A DNA stretch of 64,000 nt from Lepidodermella squamata (GCA_047495785.1 JBLDXI010000001.1:1922001-1986000), one strand, 5' to 3'; counted from the first letter of the stretch, positions 19,979 through 30,182 are shown. Made by a program: numbers and translations. Notes: a model not told the origin generated them from the letters alone.

Positions 19979-21123
19979 ATGGCTGGGCCAATTTCATCGA
20001 ACGAGTCGATTGATGACCTTTTGATGACATTTCTTCTTGAAATTCGAGATGTCTCCTCGTTTGTCAATGATTTGATTTACGGTCTGAATTTCCATTTCAT
20101 TTTCGCTATTTGAACTATAATCGAAGTTTTTCAGGTTTGACTCCGGTTGCTACACGAGGACAAATTGCTGTTGTTCATAGTCACTACTTGCTGCTTGTCG
20201 GCCTTATTCATCAGGCTATCGGCATTTTGCGGGGTAAATCTGGGAATAACGACCCCGAAGCTGAAAACAAAGCCGTTTCGCTGGAAGTTCATCGCTTTTT
20301 CGAGGAGTACCCATCGACTACATCGACGGATGAGTCATCATTCATTCCGATTCCATCTCCGCTGGGCGCTGAATTGATGGAGCAATCAGAAACCGACTAC
20401 GGCTTGGAAGTGGCGATTGTTGAAAATATCAGCGATCTAGTACCTTCAACTGCGAATTTTGCACCAGAAGTTCCCGTGCATTTGGTCCCTATCGCAATTC
20501 CTGAATCTGATGACCCGATGCCGGCTGATAATTTGAAGATCGGCAAACACATCAGTCGAGCTCGAACTCGCTCCGCTACAGGCTCTAAGAAACGATCCAA
20601 GTCTAACATTCATAAATCAGGTGAGGAATCGAATTTTAGTTTTTCGACTGGGAAAATCGACTTTTTTCATAGAAGACAAACGATCCAAATCTGTCACGAA
20701 ACCGCATGGAGATAAGAAAAAGCGAGTCATGAAGCGTAAATCGACGGGCGAATCTATGTCGGCTGTTTCAGCTAAATTCCGAATTGTTTCCGATGATATC
20801 TCTCATAGAAGGGCTGCTAAACCCGGGCCTCTCTTAGTAAAATCTGGCAAGGCCTCGCATGGAGCAGAGACCAATGGAATAAGTGAGTTTTTCTAAAAAA
20901 TTTCCGTTTTTATTTGAGCAGTTTTTCGCAATTTTTACAAGTTGGCCTGACGTGTCCGGTTTGTCGAAAAGTGTACTCGAAAAAAGCAACTTTGAGAGTT
21001 CATATGAAGATTCACGACTCTAATTTTCAGCCATATCAATGCCGATTTTGTTCGAAAACGTTTAACTTCTACGCTAACCTGTATTCTCACGTGAAACGAT
21101 TCCACATTATAAATTTGAAATGA
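19979..21123 (+). CDS. Helical domain, long basic linker, two C2H2 fingers (4 exons)
   Basis: CDS join(19979..20081,20135..20620,20673..20882,20942..21123), 326 residues; introns 53, 52 and 59 nt, all phase 1. Helical domain (DDLLMTFLLEIRDVSSF...GQIAVVHSHYLLLVGLIHQ), acidic/Pro middle, basic stretches (TGSKKRSKSN; GDKKKRVMKRK) and two C-terminal fingers (CPVC...H-x3-H, CRFC...H-x4-H). One of the fullest versions of the family plan. Confidence 0.7.
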
Positions 21124-21163
21124 GTTTTCATATCCTGAGTCATTGAATTAGAGCGTTCATAAG

Positions 21164-22245
21164 ATGCTTCGAAAAGTGCCGTCGAGAGGTTGCTTAAGGC
21201 GCGAGAAAGAAGATTTCACTTTTATCAAGGCGAAAAGTCTGGAAGTTCTAAAAAGTGAGTGAGTTTTTGGTTCGAATTGAATTCCCATATGATGTATTCA
21301 ATCATCCAGGTTTTTCCTCCTCGATTTCCCGGCGATATGACCAGGTAGGGTCGTTGATTAGTATCGTACAACTTTGCGACAGGCGAAAAAGCGAGCTCGA
21401 AGGCCCACGAGCTGCTCTTAAAGGAAGCAGTTCAGGATATGAAATGAAAAAAGAAATTGCCGATATTCGTAGTATTGATCTGGAGATAATAGACATTTCG
21501 GATGAGTCGGAAGGAGAACATGAAAGAAACCTAGTCGCTGACGCGGCGGTTCACCCGGAAAGCACTGATCCCAGCGAAGAGGACCTTACTACTCATCACG
21601 TAGAACTTGGAGGAGCTGTTGTTGACGGTATTCGAATTCCTCAAATTTTGCACGAGAAATTAGGGATTACTTAGTTTTAGCAAATTTGCAGCCGGCGGTT
21701 ATCAAAAAAACAAAACGTTCTCGGGGCCGCCCCAGAAATGTCATGGCCGAAACGAAAAAGCGACGTCGCCGATATTCTAAAACTAGTCCGAAACGTCGCC
21801 TCTCTGCAAAAGCTGGTGAGTAATTTCATCGCGACCCTTCTCGAATTTTACCTCGATATGTCTAGAATTGGTGGTCTTTCCAGGCGAACAAATTCGTAAT
21901 GTCGTAGTCAAACCAGAAAACGCCGAAAAAAGCAACAACGACGAAAAGGAGAAAGGTTATAATATTCCACTTCATAGCGATTCTCTGAGTTCAACTGATT
22001 CTATAATAGGAAATGCGAAAATTTCCCATTTCAAGGAATTTGGGCCGAACAAGGTTCAGTGCAATAATTGCGGGCGTGTGATATCAAAAAAGGCGAAGGG
22101 TCATCATCTTATTCGTCATGGCCTATCCCGGAATAATGCGATAGAATGCGATAAGTGTGGATCAGTCCTCGGGTCGTTGTCTTCCTGGTACCGGCATTGC
22201 AAGATAGGATGCCAAAAGCCTGACAATTCAACATCTCTTTCTTAA
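21164..22245 (+). CDS. Helical domain, SIM-like motif, AT-hook-like basic exon, two fingers (4 exons)
   Basis: CDS join(21164..21254,21310..21627,21681..21815,21884..22245), 301 residues, all introns phase 1. Domains: helical DQVGSLISIVQLCDR; acidic LEIIDISDESEGE (SUMO-interaction-like); basic exon 3 with KRSRGRPRNV, an AT-hook core (GRP), and KKRRRRYSK; then CNNC...H-x3-H and a C2HC finger (CDKC...H-x4-C). Paralogue of the gene at 22698. The last acceptor could also be 18 nt upstream (intron 50 nt), adding six residues. Confidence 0.68.
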
Positions 22246-22350
22246 CCTGTCCATAAATTTGAGATTTTATGGACAACTTATAACAGACTTCTTCGGTTTA
22301 TTTTTTACAAGTCTTGACACACATCACCGTCTAATCAGCCTGGATTCGAT

Positions 22351-22567
22351 ATGACAATACTATGCTGATGGCTGATTTATCGGGGTTTTCGAGGTCGACA
22401 TTTTTTTTAAATTCACCGTAATTTAATATTTCTTAACTCGTCACCCCTCGAAATAGCGACGAGGATGTGAATTTGATCTAACGGAATGAAGGTATTGAAT
22501 AGTAAGCCTCTCGTTTGATTTGCTATGAAAATACTATGCTGATAGTTGATTTATCGGACTTTTCGAG
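22351..22567 (+). pseudogene. Decayed 5' fragment of a family gene, partly duplicated
   Basis: 22444-22513 resembles exon 1 and donor of the gene at 23858 (CCTCG..AGCGA..GA.GA, then AAGGTATTGAA.AGTAAG), and 22525-22590 resembles its intron and exon 2 start (TTTTCGAGTAAT). Frame is lost by stops and indels. In addition 22351-22393 and 22525-22567 are 43-nt direct copies with about 38 matches, offset 174 bp. Confidence 0.5.
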
Positions 22568-22697
22568 TAATAGGTCCTATGGTCGAAACAAACTTACATT
22601 GCTAGATCCGATTGAAACAATTTGCTCTGTTATTTTGCGCATATCTTTTTTCTTTTTTTCCCAATTTAAGATTGTTGAATCCCATCAGTGTTTCTTA

Positions 22698-23731
22698 ATG
22701 CTTCGAAGGGGGGTTTCTAGAGGTCCCTTGACGGTAAGACTCGAAGAAAAAGATTTGAATTATATAAGAGCGGAATGCCTAAAGGTGCTGGGAAGTGAGT
22801 TTTATTACTTCGCCTATGTTCCCATTTGATTTATTCAATGCCGCAGCTTTTTCGGCCTCGATTACCCGTCAGTACGAGTATGTCGGGTCGTTGGTCAGTG
22901 TCGTTCAACTTTGCGACAGGCTCCACCGCGAGTTCGAAGAGCGACGAGCTGCTCTTGAAGATAGCAGCTCAGAAAATGAAATGAATGAAGGGCGCGAAGA
23001 CGCCCCAGCTAACACTGCCGAGATTTCTGAGGAATCTGAACCGGAAGGCGCAAGCGAAGTAAGTCTTGTTAGTGATGCTGTTGGTCAAGCCGATCCTAGC
23101 GAAGAGGACCTTACTGCCCATGTTGAACTTGGAGGAGCTGGTATTCGGATTTTTTGCGTCTGAAATGAGACATCAGCGATTTGTGTTTGGCAGCTTATGA
23201 GCCTGTTGTTATCAAGAAGCCGGTGGCGAAACCTTCTAAGGGCCGCCGCAGAGCAGTTATGGTGAAAAAGCGACGTCGTCTTAATCCTAAGACAATTCCG
23301 AAACGTCGCCGCATTGCAAATGCTGGTAATTTTCCGAAATTCCGAATTAATGAAATTCATTCTTGCTAGTCTTTTCAGTCGAAAAAGTTGATAATGTCGT
23401 AGTCAATCCAGAAAGCACTGAAATTCCACGTCTAGATGACGCAATCAAGGCTGAGAGCGGAAAGCAGACAGGTTTAATCATTCGATGTGATTACAAATCT
23501 TTGACTGTTCCCAACTCCATAACAGGAAGCGAGAACATGTCCCATTTCAAGGAAGTTGGGCCGAAAAAAGTGCAGTGCAACATTTGCGGGCTTGCGATTG
23601 GTTCAAGGTCGAAGGGTTCTCACCTGATTCGACACGGCCCTGCGCGGAAGTACACATGCGATAGTTGCGGGAAACAGTTCGGTTCGCCGTCATCGTGGCA
23701 ACGTCATTGCCAGAAAGGCTGTCCGGCCTGA
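22698..23731 (+). CDS. Helical domain, acidic linker, basic exon, two fingers (4 exons)
   Basis: CDS join(22698..22794,22847..23140,23194..23325,23379..23731), 291 residues, introns 52-53 nt, all phase 1. Matches the gene at 21164 exon for exon: MLRRGVSRG start, YEYVGSLVSVVQLCDR helix, PSEEDLTAHVELGGA, basic exon 3 (KKRRRLNPKTIPKRRR) and C-terminal CNIC...H-x3-H plus CDSC...H-x4-C. Its basic exon lacks the GRP AT-hook core of the paralogue. An acceptor 9 nt upstream for exon 4 is also possible. Confidence 0.7.
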
Positions 23732-23857
23732 CAATTCATCAGCTAAAACCTTGTTTTTAATGCACTTGCGACTTCGTACAATTTGAACACTGTAAATATT
23801 TGAGATTTTATTGAATAATTATACCGTTAAAACAGAGTTCATCGGTTTATTTCTTAC

Positions 23858-24770
23858 ATGCCTGATTACATCACTCCTCGGATCAGCGAGGAAGAGGTAC
23901 ATTTCATCCGGAATAACGCGCTTAAGGTATTGAAAAGTAAGTCTTTCGGTGGGTTTCATACGAAAATACGAAGTTGAGTTTCTTCAGGTTTTTCGAGTAA
24001 TATGGTCAAAAATTACAATCAAATCGGGTCGCTAGTCCGGGCTGTGGAACGCTGTGACTCAATATTGGCGAAATTCGCGAAGAAAAATGTTTCCTTCAAC
24101 GAAGAGGTTGAAGTATCGACTTTTGAACCAGTCGAGCAGTCTCTCGTTGATATAACTGATGATGACGATCCTAAAATCAACATGTTGTTGATACCTAAAA
24201 TTCGCAAGCGGGTGCGTAATCGGAGAGCTGTAAATCGCAAATTAGTGGAATCAGGTTAGTTGTAACTTATCGGAAATCTTAATTCTTACCCACCGCTGAT
24301 CATTCAGATGATGAGCTGTTATCCCGTCACTGGAATAATCCCGAAATGGTTGTCGTAGGTCCCGCTTTCAGCCTAAAATCTACCCGATCTAAACCAGGTA
24401 ATTTTTAGGTGGAATTTTTGTTCCATTGGCTGGCTTTGGCTTCGTATAAGTCAATTGATGAATGGCTAAAATGTCAGAATTTGCGAATGAAAATTGATTT
24501 GAAACTCGTTTTACCCAGCATCTGCTCAACTTGAAACGTTCACTACATTTAAATGTCATTTAAGGTGCGCCCCAGGTTGAGGAAAAAGTTGCCTCCTCGG
24601 CAATAATTGGATGTAATATCTGCGGTCGAATTCTGTCGTCTCGGACTAGCCTGTTCAATCACATGAGGCTACACGACAAGACCCCGCGTTTCAAGTGTCG
24701 TAGCTGTGGCAAGGCCTATTATCAGAATCAGTCGTTGCGCGTTCACAACCGGAGACCTTGCAGCAGCTGA
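23858..24770 (+). CDS. Helical domain, SIM-like motif, two fingers (4 exons)
   Basis: CDS join(23858..23936,23988..24254,24308..24397,24565..24770), 213 residues, all phase-1 introns (51, 53, 167 nt). Exon 2 begins SFSSNMVKNYNQIGSLVRAVERCDS, aligned with both preceding genes. Acidic SLVDITDDDDP is SUMO-interaction-like; IRKRVRNRRAVNRK is basic. Fingers CNIC...H-x3-H and CRSC...H-x5-C end the protein. The last intron is longer than usual; nearer acceptors create stops. Confidence 0.62.
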
Positions 24771-24875
24771 ATTCGAAAAAAGTCAACTAATCTTGTGCTA
24801 TCCCATCTGAGAAAAAAATTCGAAATGATTCCGATACCTAAAAAATTGATTTAGAATTCAATTTATCATTAGGTT

Positions 24876-25233
24876 ATGTCAGAAGTATTTTCTACCGAAT
24901 CAAACGTTTGTGAGTTCCTTCATTTTGCGTTGATATTGTTGACCAAACCTCGTCTTTTTCAGGGACGGGTAATTTCTGCCACCTTGAGATAGTCATTTTA
25001 TGTGTGTAACTTCAGAGGTCATGCGAATTCTCCGTGAAAACAATGAAGCCCTTCTACAACTTTCGAATTTGATGGAATTTCACAAGACTGTTTTTCAAGG
25101 TCTGATCGACCATTTTCAGAATCAAACCCCACGTGCTCATGTAAACCACGTGGATTCAGCTCCCGAAGTTCCGGAAGTCGTTCTCATCGAAGAAAGTGAC
25201 GAAAATAGTGATGATTGTGTCATAGTAGAGTAG
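24876..25233 (+). CDS. Short helical protein ending in tandem SIM-like motifs; possible 6-nt microexon
   Basis: CDS join(24876..24909,24963..24968,25016..25233), 85 residues. Exon 2 would be only GGACGG, between introns of 53 and 47 nt with good consensus ends. Skipping it creates a stop. The alternative is a start at Met 25000 with no intron (77 residues). Helical VMRILRENNEALLQLSNLMEFHKTV is followed by EVVLIEESDENSDDCVIVE at the C-terminus: two hydrophobic-acidic SUMO-interaction-like motifs. No finger. Confidence 0.5.
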
Positions 25234-25279
25234 ATTAAAAATGACTTTTTCAACTTTATTTCGGTAGTCTTTCAAATTT

Positions 25280-25752
25280 ATGAGTTCGAGGAGTGATTTA
25301 GATGGAATCTCCCCATCAATCGATGATTCGCTGATCAACGCTATTCCTACTCAAATTTGGTCGGCTATGAAACGCGATATCCGCGAATCGAAATCCGCTG
25401 ATTGGTTAAACTTGCCTACCGAAACGAGGCATCCTAGTAAATCCGACTCGCTAATACAATCGCGAAGCTTGCTCAGGCTAGTTATCCGCCGGTCTTCGTC
25501 GAATTACATGGTCACGCCTGTGGTAATCAGTTGGCTCTTTCTCATTCAAATGTCTACGAGAATTTTATTTAGCGCCGTTCGATTGTCAAAAGGCTGGCAA
25601 GTGAGCAGTCGTTCGTTGTGGAGAAGCCTTCTTGTGAAACCTATCATGAAAGTTACGCTCGCCAAATTTCGAAGGCGATAGGAAACGTACCCTCTCTTTT
25701 GAAATTCTGGTCGCGAAAAAAGGCGTCGAAATCTCCCCGCAGACCGTCTTAG
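25280..25752 (+). CDS. Basic helical protein, unrecognised (2 exons)
   Basis: CDS join(25280..25522,25573..25752), 140 residues. The 50-nt phase-0 intron (GTAATC...TTTAG) opens a longer frame ending KFWSRKKASKSPRRPS, a basic tail. No Cys/His pairs. An extra in-frame intron 25405-25476 is possible. Its position and basic tail suggest a finger-less cluster member, but no sequence match supports this. Confidence 0.4.
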
Positions 25753-25845
25753 TTTTTTTTTACTATTGATCCTATGTTTAGCTACTTTTCAATTTTTATT
25801 GGTTCCTGAGTCTTTTTCACTGAATTTTCTAGGAATTTTTTTTAA

Positions 25846-26211
25846 ATGCCCAGCGAACTGGAGAAACTCACTCTAGTTCAGAGATTGGAAAGAATGGCTC
25901 TGATTGTGAAATTTGGCTTGCCAAATTTTCAGAAGCCGGATTCGCCCTCTGTCAAACCTGCCGAAAAGAAATTGCCGAAGTTGGAGCCATCGGAAACTTG
26001 CGAAAACTGCCCGCCTGCTAAGCCCGATACGAAAATCGATGCATCCGACAAATTTAAATGTAAAATTTGCGGCCGGGTTTTGTCGTCTCGCGGCTCAATG
26101 TTTCATCACATGCGAATTCACGATGCTGTGCCCAAGTACAAGTGCAACATTTGCAATCGACCATTTCACCAATTTTCGTCTCTTTATACTCACAAGAAAA
26201 GATGCAAATAA
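25846..26211 (+). CDS. Helical N-terminus plus two C2H2-type fingers
   Basis: 121 residues, one exon. Residues 1-25 (ELEKLTLVQRLERMALIVKF) are helical; a Pro/Lys linker with a stray CENCPP leads to CKIC...H-x3-H and CNIC...H-x4-C. The finger pair (GRVLSSRGSMFHHMRIHDAVPKY) is close to that of the gene at 23858 and to HDAVPRF in the gene at 4821. An acceptor-like TTTTCTAG lies 13 nt before the start. Confidence 0.7.
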   Translation: MPSELEKLTLVQRLERMALIVKFGLPNFQKPDSPSVKPAEKKLPKLEPSETCENCPPAKPDTKIDASDKFKCKICGRVLSSRGSMFHHMRIHDAVPKYKCNICNRPFHQFSSLYTHKKRCK

Positions 26212-26250
26212 GCAATTTTACATTGATTTTATTTTAGAAATTTGTTGTCG

Positions 26251-26445
26251 ATGGATTTGTCGATTTTTACGAAGTTACAGTCGTATTTGGAGTCTTTCGA
26301 TAAAGACGAAGAGCACTGGTACGGCTGTACGATTTGCAAGAAGTCATTCAGCAACCAAAGTATCTTGAACGAGCACAAGAAGCAAGTTCATGCGACAAGC
26401 CCATGCAGCAGTTACTCGTGTTCACCTTCTTTATCAGGTTGGTAA
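26251..26445 (+). CDS. Small single-finger protein
   Basis: 64 residues, one exon. A short helix (LSIFTKLQSYLESF) is followed by one finger (CTIC...H-x4-H) and a Ser/Cys-rich tail. The stop may be avoided by a donor (CAGGTTGGT) at the end, but no convincing downstream exon was found. TATTTTAG lies 13 nt before the ATG. Confidence 0.5.
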   Translation: MDLSIFTKLQSYLESFDKDEEHWYGCTICKKSFSNQSILNEHKKQVHATSPCSSYSCSPSLSGW

Positions 26446-27148
26446 AAAAAAACGCAATCGGAAAAGGGCCAGTAATTTTACTCTGAAAATATCAAATTTT
26501 ACGAAATTTTTTCAAGTTTTTAGACTCAAATAATTTGATTTTTTCTGAATAAGCACTGATGTAATAACAAAATTCTTAAAATAGTCCTTTGCGCAACAAT
26601 CTTGCGATTTAATAACACAAATTTTAGAATTTTTGACCACGGTTTTATAAGGGCATCCCTCCCTAAATTCGGCCACTTGGCGAGTTTTCCTACTTTTCCA
26701 GCCAGGTACCTTGAATTATGGCTAATTTTGAAGTCACCTCGACTTTTTTGCGATCACGTGCTTAAAAAATCATTAAACCAAGGCTCAACAATGCGAATTT
26801 CTTGAGTTGCGTGCGAAGAAACGGCTGCACAGCACTTGGTGTCCAAATTTCGGCCGGTCGCCGAATTTAGGCAGTGGCCGAAATGAGAGATTCCTGCTCT
26901 AATTGATTGGGTTGAACATTTTTTATGAGCTAATGAATGAATCATCATGAATTGATGTTCACTATTTTGCCGCGCACGATTCAACTTCGATTGTTGCGTC
27001 AGCTTGCTGCTGACCTTCGCCATTCTTATTTTTTCGACGTTTTGTCACATCGGGATTCAAAGTGGCGTTAATCCCTTTAAGCACACACCTCTTGAGTGTG
27101 GTATTGTAGTCTCAATTTGTACCTTCGTGATTTCCCGAGGTCGTGTTC
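26446..27148. other. Intergenic spacer with inverted motif pair
   Basis: About 0.7 kb, AT-rich, no supported gene. It contains CCTAAATTCGGC at 26662-26673 and its exact reverse complement at 26870-26881, with related GGCCACTTGG and CAGTGGCC pieces nearby. It may be a foldback or a remnant of a small mobile element. Confidence 0.4.
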
Positions 27149-27706
27149 ATGTCAGGTTTTCTATCGAAGTTCTTTTTGTTCGTCTCGAATAATTCGTAAT
27201 TTTTATTTCAAGTTGAAGCTGATTTCAACATTTCGGAGGCCCTCGATGAAAACTTGCCTCATTTCGTCCTGGCCGTACCAGCCAGTCGCTGCCTGATTTG
27301 CTTCGCCAAATTTCGCGTCAAAAGCCTGCTAGTCCAGCACCAGCTCACAGCCCACGGCCCGAAATCAGCCACCAAGTCGAAACAACAACCAAAGAAGGCG
27401 TCGAATTTTCACCAGAAGGTCGAAAAAATCGATGCGCCGATTGTGACGTATCGCTGTTTGCTGTGTTCGAAAGATCTAAGTGACCGGCGCAGTTTGATTC
27501 GCCACGAAAACGGGGTTCATCGACCGAACGATCGGCCGAAATGCACGCGATGCGGTAAAAATTTCTACGACTTGTCCACGCTACGCCGACACGTCCGAAA
27601 GGCGCTGTGCGCTAAATTCAAATGCCTCAAGTGCTCGCAGTTTTTCGATGACGAGCTGTCGCTGGCTAAACACAAGAAACGTGGCCACAGTCAAGGAAAT
27701 CGATGA
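27149..27706 (+). CDS. Four-finger C2H2 protein with 7-nt first coding exon (2 exons)
   Basis: CDS join(27149..27155,27213..27706), 166 residues. First exon ATGTCAG, then a 57-nt phase-1 intron, as at 1281. The N-terminus is acidic (VEADFNISEALDENL). Four fingers: CLIC...H-x4-H, CLLC...H-x4-H, CTRC...H-x5-C and CLKC...H-x4-H, with a long basic linker between the first two. Likely nuclear; target unknown. Confidence 0.72.
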
Positions 27707-27884
27707 AAATGTTCGCAATTTTACTTTGATAATTCGCTTTTCCTAATCAATTTTACTTGCAAATAAATGGCTCCAATCATCAATTTGGTTCATGATTTTC
27801 GTATGTAAAGAATAAAAAATTCATTGCTCGTTTTTTCGCAATTAGCAACCATTTTTCCAAGAGTTCCATCGAAATCAGAAAATC

Positions 27885-28705
27885 ATGTACTCGCAGTGGA
27901 ATTACGGAAAATCTTCGCTGTTTTCTGGCGAAATCATTTCGATTGAAAATGTGAATGAGCTCGAGATGGGTTCTTCATGGCTGCTGGCTGATACCCCGCC
28001 GAATTCAACGCCCTCCCGAGACTCGGTTGAACCCGACTTTGTTTTTCCTGCCCTCATCAGCTCTATGGTCGGTTTCAGGCCCGCCCCGCCTAGTGACGAT
28101 GAGATGGTCGATATTGAGGTGGAGTCAAGTACCAAGACCAATAGCCTGAAAAAGTTGAGCAAGAGAAAAAAGCGGGACTACTATATCACACGAGTGTCTT
28201 CCTCTATCAAAATATGCAATAAAAAGCAGGAGAAGAAGAAGAAGAAGAAACCTCAAAAAATCGTGCCAAGGTCTAGAGATACTCGCAGTAGATCGGCGAA
28301 GAAACCAGCTTCTTCCAAGCCTAAGAACGCTGCTAAAATGAGGAAGCCTAGGAATTATCGAATACCGCAAGATGCCGCCTATCGACTGGAACAGGTAGAA
28401 GGGGCGGTCAGTTTGGTGGCGCATTTCATTATTTCTGACCCACAGGAATTCTTCCGGCATAACAAAACACCCGCTCACAATATCAAGAGTAAATTAGCGA
28501 AAGAAATGGGCGTGAAAGTCAATTTTGTAAGACTGAATTTTATCCACCTTAATTTTTCTAACGAAATGTTCAATTTTATCAGATTCGCTACTGGTACGTT
28601 GAAAATCGATCTCGCCTCAACCGGGCTAAGCGGGCTGCGGACCCGAACGGTTGCCCGAGTTCTATCGAAACAGTAAGCCGACCCGGTGAATGTCTCGTTG
28701 CTTGA
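27885..28705 (+). CDS. Basic nuclear protein with divergent homeodomain-like C-terminus (2 exons)
   Basis: CDS join(27885..28526,28583..28705), 254 residues. Acidic/Pro N-terminus, then a long Lys/Arg-rich region (EKKKKKKPQK; SRDTRSRSAKKP). The 56-nt phase-0 intron splices VKVNF to IRYWYVENRSRLNRAKR, producing a segment like homeodomain helix 3 (W, R and basic residues as in W48, R53 and following), preceded by KLAKEMG and an amphipathic helix resembling helices 2 and 1. The usual Asn51 is shifted or replaced, so DNA contact may differ. The homeodomain call rests on this pattern only. Confidence 0.6.
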
Positions 28706-28746
28706 AAAGAAGATATTTAATCTATTACGAAAAATGACTGTTTACC

Positions 28747-29550
28747 ATGAAAATTAGATATTATTTCACTATTGCTATGGAATTGATCTTGGATGATATT
28801 CGAAAACGGAAGGCTGGTATTCGCTCTGTTTTACCCACCATGCCCCTATTGAGGTGTTACAAACAGCTTCAACACGTGAACAGCGTTCTGTATTTGAAGC
28901 TTCAATCCGGTGAGTCATTTTCTCCTTGAATTGTTATTTCAATATTTTTTTATTTTCAAGTGGTTGACCTTGAGGGCAATCGGCTGCCAGAGTACACTAA
29001 TGCATTGAATTACCTATCAATGCAATCCGCCTTATTGTCCCAGCTAAAATACCGAGTCCCAGCGTTGTGTGAAGCGAAGAAACCGCGCCGTAGTAAATCC
29101 AACAACTCCGCGCCACCTATAGCCCAAGAAGTGGTGGTCGAATCAACCCCGGCCCCCACCCAGAGCCGCAGCTACATGGCCGATGCCATGTGCCCCACGT
29201 GCTTCAAAACATTCGCCCGCCGCGCCGATTCAATCCGCCACCAATTCACAGCTCATTGCGAAAAATTGACTCAAATCACGTGCCCGGAATGTCCTGGTCT
29301 GAAAATTCTTAAAAGCGTGCGAACTTATGAGATTCACATGCTTAAAATGCATGGAGGCACCAGTCAGGATTCGACCCAGGCCAAGTGCCCGGTGTGTAGC
29401 CTGGTTTTCCGCCGGAAAGCTAGTGTTACAATTCACATTCGGAATGCTCATAGGATGGTTACGGGTTCGAAATCCCAGTACCAGGCGGATAAGGGTTGCG
29501 ACTGCAAAAATTGCACATATGTCAGGGCTTTGATTGACGCATCGACTTGA
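28747..29550 (+). CDS. Helical domain plus three C2H2 fingers and Cys-rich tail (2 exons)
   Basis: CDS join(28747..28909,28961..29550), 250 residues; 51-nt phase-1 intron inside the helical domain (MELILDDIRKRK... and ALNYLSMQSALLSQL). The start may be Met at 28777. Fingers: CPTC...H-x4-H, CPEC...H-x4-H (with a 3-4 residue insertion) and CPVC...H-x4-H, then GCDCKNC near the C-terminus, an extra Cys cluster. Confidence 0.7.
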
Positions 29551-29594
29551 GTAATAAAAATAAGTTCAGTTTTTATAGAAAAATAATTTCCAAG

Positions 29595-30182
29595 ATGAAT
29601 CCAACAATTTTGAAGATGAAGCAGGTTATCAATTCGCTGATTAGCTTGCTGCAAACACCTGGCGCTGATACTTCGGACACTTATTTGAACCTCTGCATGG
29701 CTAATGTCCTCTACTTTCGCGATCTAGCTGGAGCTCTTGATGACTCATCCGCACCGTCATCATCAGCTTCTTCGCCGCAGATCAATGAACTCTCGACGTT
29801 GTGGCAGGATATTATGGAAAATCCTCGCCCGATTGAGGAAAATTCTGTTGGTGGACAGGCTGCTGAAATGGAAAAATCGGATCCTGAAGAGATGGCTGTT
29901 CGAGAAAGTCGATCTCTTCATGCCGTGGAAAAAGGTAAGAAGGCCGCTAAAACCCGCGTTTCTACTACATCGGATGCTGAGGATTTAGTCGTTCGGGAAA
30001 GTCGATCCCTTCAGGTCATAAAAGAAGCTAAACCAGCAGCTAAGAAGCCCGCTAAAATCCGCAAAGTTTCGAAGAAAAAACCTGTTGATGTTGACAAAAC
30101 TACCTGTAAGGAGTGCAACAAAACTTACGCCCAAGCTGGTGGTCTCAAGTACCACATGCGTGTTAGACACAACAGTCAATAG
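29595..30182 (+). CDS. Helical domain, internal repeat linker, one C2H2 finger
   Basis: 195 residues, one exon. Helical domain with the family signature LNLCMANVLYFRDLAGAL. The linker contains two diverged copies of an AVRESRSLHAVEKGKKAAK unit (second: VVRESRSLQVIKEAKPAAK) ending in a basic patch. One finger CKEC...H-x4-H. Clear sister of the next gene, which has FFSLCLAHAFYLRDLVARY at the same place. TTTTATAG lies 17 nt before the start. Confidence 0.75.
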   Translation: MNPTILKMKQVINSLISLLQTPGADTSDTYLNLCMANVLYFRDLAGALDDSSAPSSSASSPQINELSTLWQDIMENPRPIEENSVGGQAAEMEKSDPEEMAVRESRSLHAVEKGKKAAKTRVSTTSDAEDLVVRESRSLQVIKEAKPAAKKPAKIRKVSKKKPVDVDKTTCKECNKTYAQAGGLKYHMRVRHNSQ

